This document shows, one piece after another, positions 61,486 to 64,000 of a DNA stretch of 64,000 nucleotides. The notes beneath the pieces are model-generated. The model made no database searches, was not told the origin of the DNA, and was given only the letters and a program-made list of their open reading frames with translations. Each line of letters opens with the position of its first letter. Position 1 is the stretch's first letter. Position numbers and translations under genes: made by a program. The DNA is taken from positions 372,001-436,000 of the forward strand of contig NZ_JAOQJQ010000001.1 in assembly GCF_025566885.1 (NCBI RefSeq), in the 5' to 3' direction. The DNA comes from Brotonthovivens ammoniilytica. GTDB taxonomy: Bacteria; Bacillota; Clostridia; Lachnospirales; Lachnospiraceae.

Positions 61486-63387
61486 GTGGGGAAAAAGAAA
61501 CGAAAGGTTTCCGCTTTCACAAAAGGGTTAGCTGTATTAATGATATTGCTGCTGCTCCCTGGGCTGTCTGCATCTGCGTCTGGTGCATCTGACACGACAG
61601 CGGACAATACAGCCGGTGAAAGTACAGATTCGCAGAACACTGCTGTGCCAAAACATCATAAGTATATCAGGTATAACGATGATGACAGTTATACTCTTAC
61701 ATTGGATGTGACAGGTGTGTCTGAATCAGAGACCAGCAAGTCTAAATTGGATGTTCTGTTGATTGTGGATCAGTCTAAAAGTATGGGAACTTCTATGGGC
61801 AGCCGTGGATCCAGATTGGATGTCTTAAAAGAAATTATAACAGGAAAAAACAGTCTTTCCGGCGCAATCTTAGAGAATGAAAATATTGACGGACGCATGG
61901 CAATTGTCAGCTACAGCGGTTCTGCCGGCAGGGGAGATACTTCCTGGAATGATGCCAGTACGGTATTAAACTGGACCGATCAGAAATCTGATCTTGATGC
62001 AAAGCTGAAAAGAATCTATGCAGAGGGCGGGACGAATTGTCAGGCCGGTTTATATGAAGGCCAGAAGGTTTTGAAATCAGCCAGATCAGATGCACAGAAA
62101 GTTGTTATTTTTCTGTCAGATGGAGAACCAACTTATTATTATGATAAAAATGGTAAGACACAGGGATCAGGAAATTTCGATGAGGGAGGAAAAAGTGCTT
62201 CAGCGGCTTATAGCCAGGCAAAAAAAATGACAGATCTTTCCGGATTTTATACGGTTGGTATTTCAAAAAAAAGTGATACTGAGTTTCTGAAAAAACTTGT
62301 GAAGCAGGTAAATGCCCGGGAAAAAGGAACATATCATGCAGATACAGCAGCGAAGCTCACAAAGATATTTGAGGATATTACAGCAGATATTACAGAATAC
62401 ACCTGTCGGAATGTAACGATTACAGATACCCTTAGTGAATATGTGGAACTAGATGATGAAGATCCGGCATATTCTGTAACTGCTGTGGACAGTCAGGGAA
62501 GGGATGTTGATTTATCTGAGGTGGATGTGGAATTTTCCTATGATAGTTCTGCCAGAACTGTAACGGTCCAATTTCCAAAAGATTTTGTACTGGATGCGGA
62601 CGTAACTTATTCGATTCATTTTAATATCCATCCAAGTCAGAAGGCTTTTGATGAGTTTGCAGACAAGGGATATTCAGCTACAGGGAGTGCTAACAGCGAT
62701 GCTTCGGGAAATAGTACAAGTTCCGGTAAAAAGGGATTTTTTTCAAATACATCGGCAGAGCTCACCTATACGTATGGAACCAGTGAGAATGCCCGTTCTT
62801 ATACTGCTGAATATGAAGAGAAGCCCGTAATTCAGGTATCTGTACAGGATAAAAATGCATCGTTAACCATTAGCAAAGAAGTGCGCGGTGAAATGGGAGA
62901 TAAGAAAAAAACGTTCTCATTTACAATACGTTTAAAGGATAAAAACAAAAATCCGGTTTCCGGGGAAGGAACCGGCATTCAGGCTGCTGTTTATGCCTGT
63001 GAAGGTGGAATTTTACCGGGAGTAACCGGAGTGGAAGCACCAGAGCAGTCATCGGTGGAATTTGAGAAGGACGGGACTGCTGTGGTCAGTCTGAAACACG
63101 GGCAGACGCTTACTATTAAAAATCTTCCAGACGGATATTTCTTTGAAGTAACAGAAAATGCAGAAGGAAACACAGGTTATACTGTGACCTACAATGGAGA
63201 GCAGTCAGATTGTGCTTCCGGTATTCTGGACGGAGATCAGACCGCAGCCGTTGTAAATCAAAAGGAGTATGTACCGGATACCGGTATTGTTGATGGGACG
63301 GCGGGAGATGGGATTCTTCCGGCTGCAGGGATACTTGCTGCGGGAGCGGTCTGTGGACTTATGTTAAGACGAAGAATGAAACACTAG
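61486..63387 (+). CDS. VWA-domain surface adhesin/pilin with sortase-type anchor
   Basis: A 633-residue cell-surface protein: signal peptide (residues 1-30), von Willebrand A domain (about 88-300) with MIDAS motif DQSKSMG, then two or more Cna-B/isopeptide-type beta domains (300-590) and a C-terminal sorting signal VPDTG, a membrane helix and RRRMKH. A GTG start follows AGGAGG. This fits a tip adhesin or pilin of a sortase-built fibre. Its expression is probably controlled by the promoter switch immediately upstream. Confidence 0.88.
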   Translation: MGKKKRKVSAFTKGLAVLMILLLLPGLSASASGASDTTADNTAGESTDSQNTAVPKHHKYIRYNDDDSYTLTLDVTGVSESETSKSKLDVLLIVDQSKSMGTSMGSRGSRLDVLKEIITGKNSLSGAILENENIDGRMAIVSYSGSAGRGDTSWNDASTVLNWTDQKSDLDAKLKRIYAEGGTNCQAGLYEGQKVLKSARSDAQKVVIFLSDGEPTYYYDKNGKTQGSGNFDEGGKSASAAYSQAKKMTDLSGFYTVGISKKSDTEFLKKLVKQVNAREKGTYHADTAAKLTKIFEDITADITEYTCRNVTITDTLSEYVELDDEDPAYSVTAVDSQGRDVDLSEVDVEFSYDSSARTVTVQFPKDFVLDADVTYSIHFNIHPSQKAFDEFADKGYSATGSANSDASGNSTSSGKKGFFSNTSAELTYTYGTSENARSYTAEYEEKPVIQVSVQDKNASLTISKEVRGEMGDKKKTFSFTIRLKDKNKNPVSGEGTGIQAAVYACEGGILPGVTGVEAPEQSSVEFEKDGTAVVSLKHGQTLTIKNLPDGYFFEVTENAEGNTGYTVTYNGEQSDCASGILDGDQTAAVVNQKEYVPDTGIVDGTAGDGILPAAGILAAGAVCGLMLRRRMKH

Positions 63388-63388
63388 T

Positions 63389-63949
63389 ATGAGAAAGCAG
63401 GAACGAAAAAATACAAAAGAACAGGTCCGAAGAAAAGAACGGGTTTCCCGGGCAGGGACAACACTTGCTGGTGACTTGATGTATCTGTTGTTAAAAATTC
63501 TTTTAATAGCCGCCGTTATGGGGATGATGTTTTTCTTTGTATTCGGTACGGCGCGATGCAGCGATGATTCTATGTCGCCTGCTGTAAAAGCCGGAGATCT
63601 GGTGATTTTTTATCGGTTATACAAAGATTACAAAGCCGGAGATGTTGTGGTACTGGAGCAGGATGGAGAGAAACAGATAAGAAGAGTTGCAGCGGTGGCA
63701 GGTGACACAGTGGACATAACAGAAGAAGGACTAGTAATCAACGGCTATCTTCAGCAGGAAACCGGTATCTATGAGGAGACACTGGCTTACACAGAAGGAA
63801 TTACCTTTCCGTTAACGGTAAAAACCGGAGAAATCTTTGTACTGGGAGACCGGAGAGAAAATGCGAAAGACAGCCGTATCTATGGCTGTGTAGAGATTCA
63901 GGATACTTATGGATGTGCAGGTATCATGATCAGAAGAAACAGTATATAA
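63389..63949 (+). CDS. Signal peptidase I, pilus-associated type
   Basis: A 186-residue membrane serine peptidase with one N-terminal helix (about 28-55), the catalytic Ser in DDSMSPAVKAGD and box E GDRRENAKDSRIYG. At the usual catalytic lysine place (KRV in most SPases) it has IRRV, an Arg. The same feature is, as I recall, common in pilus-linked Lachnospiraceae peptidases. It starts 2 bp after the adhesin gene and probably processes adhesin or pilin precursors. A ribosome site at the window end (GAGAGGAG near 63989) shows the operon continues. Confidence 0.85.
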   Translation: MRKQERKNTKEQVRRKERVSRAGTTLAGDLMYLLLKILLIAAVMGMMFFFVFGTARCSDDSMSPAVKAGDLVIFYRLYKDYKAGDVVVLEQDGEKQIRRVAAVAGDTVDITEEGLVINGYLQQETGIYEETLAYTEGITFPLTVKTGEIFVLGDRRENAKDSRIYGCVEIQDTYGCAGIMIRRNSI

Positions 63950-64000
63950 ACCAGACAATATGTTTGTTTATATAAAAAAGCAGAACGAGAGGAGACAAAA

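Overview
The window is chromosomal DNA of an anaerobic Firmicute, most likely a Lachnospiraceae gut bacterium. The evidence is Ptb-Buk butyrate genes, a GGGtGRT/NifU-like pair, Shine-Dalgarno led genes, a moderate GC backbone, Tn916-type and MobA-type elements, and a Cna/VWA surface protein with its own signal peptidase. No rRNA or tRNA gene was seen. One run of Ns (43196-43527) shows this is a draft scaffold.

Layout. (1) 1-11820 is the right part of an AT-rich integrated mobile element: structured repeats, an oriT-like region, a MobA/MobL relaxase, then a complete agr-type quorum-sensing cassette. agrC-agrA-agrB run on the minus strand. Two plus-strand transcription units start at promoters carrying paired AgrA-type 9-bp boxes; one holds a secreted matrixin-like peptidase and a lipoprotein, the other a short agrD peptide gene, a secreted protein and an ABC transporter. 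The element end lies against a truncated SdrD-B surface-protein gene. (2) 12.7-24.1 kb is ordinary backbone: a family 5 solute-binding protein, an SsuBC-like ABC pair, queH-argH, asd, topB, a beta-helix protein and the NifU-like/GGGtGRT pair. (3) 24.28-25.05 kb is a type III toxin-antitoxin locus: promoter, two 40-42 nt ToxI repeats, terminator, toxN/abiQ. (4) 25.4-57.7 kb is one sigma-54 regulon. A PAS-AAA-Fis activator is divergent from three units, each with a near-consensus -24/-12 promoter: a solute-binding lipoprotein; a 12-gene operon with an Rbs-type ABC transporter, cupin, AcoAB-type E1, E2, E3, an esterase, an RpiB-like isomerase and a zinc dehydrogenase; and a 12-gene operon with a diketone-hydrolase-like crotonase, two GldA-type dehydrogenases, a VOC protein, BKACE, a split transketolase, an SDR, Ptb, Buk, thiolase and a hydroxyacyl-CoA dehydrogenase. 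(5) Between the two large operons a HigBA-like toxin-antitoxin module is cut in its toxin gene by a ~5.1-kb Tn916-family element. (6) 57.9-63.9 kb carries a TIR-transmembrane-LRR protein, then a tyrosine recombinase next to a 305-bp invertible segment with exact 22-bp inverted repeats. The segment holds a strong promoter that now points away from the VWA surface-protein and signal-peptidase genes downstream, an apparent OFF orientation.

How it works together. The sigma-54 region looks like uptake and fermentation of one unidentified carbonyl-rich substrate (polyol, cyclitol or ring-derived) through TPP enzymes and a beta-keto-acid cleavage step to acyl-CoA, with ATP made by Ptb-Buk. The agr cassette, ToxIN, the TIR-LRR protein and the promoter switch are independent accessory systems.
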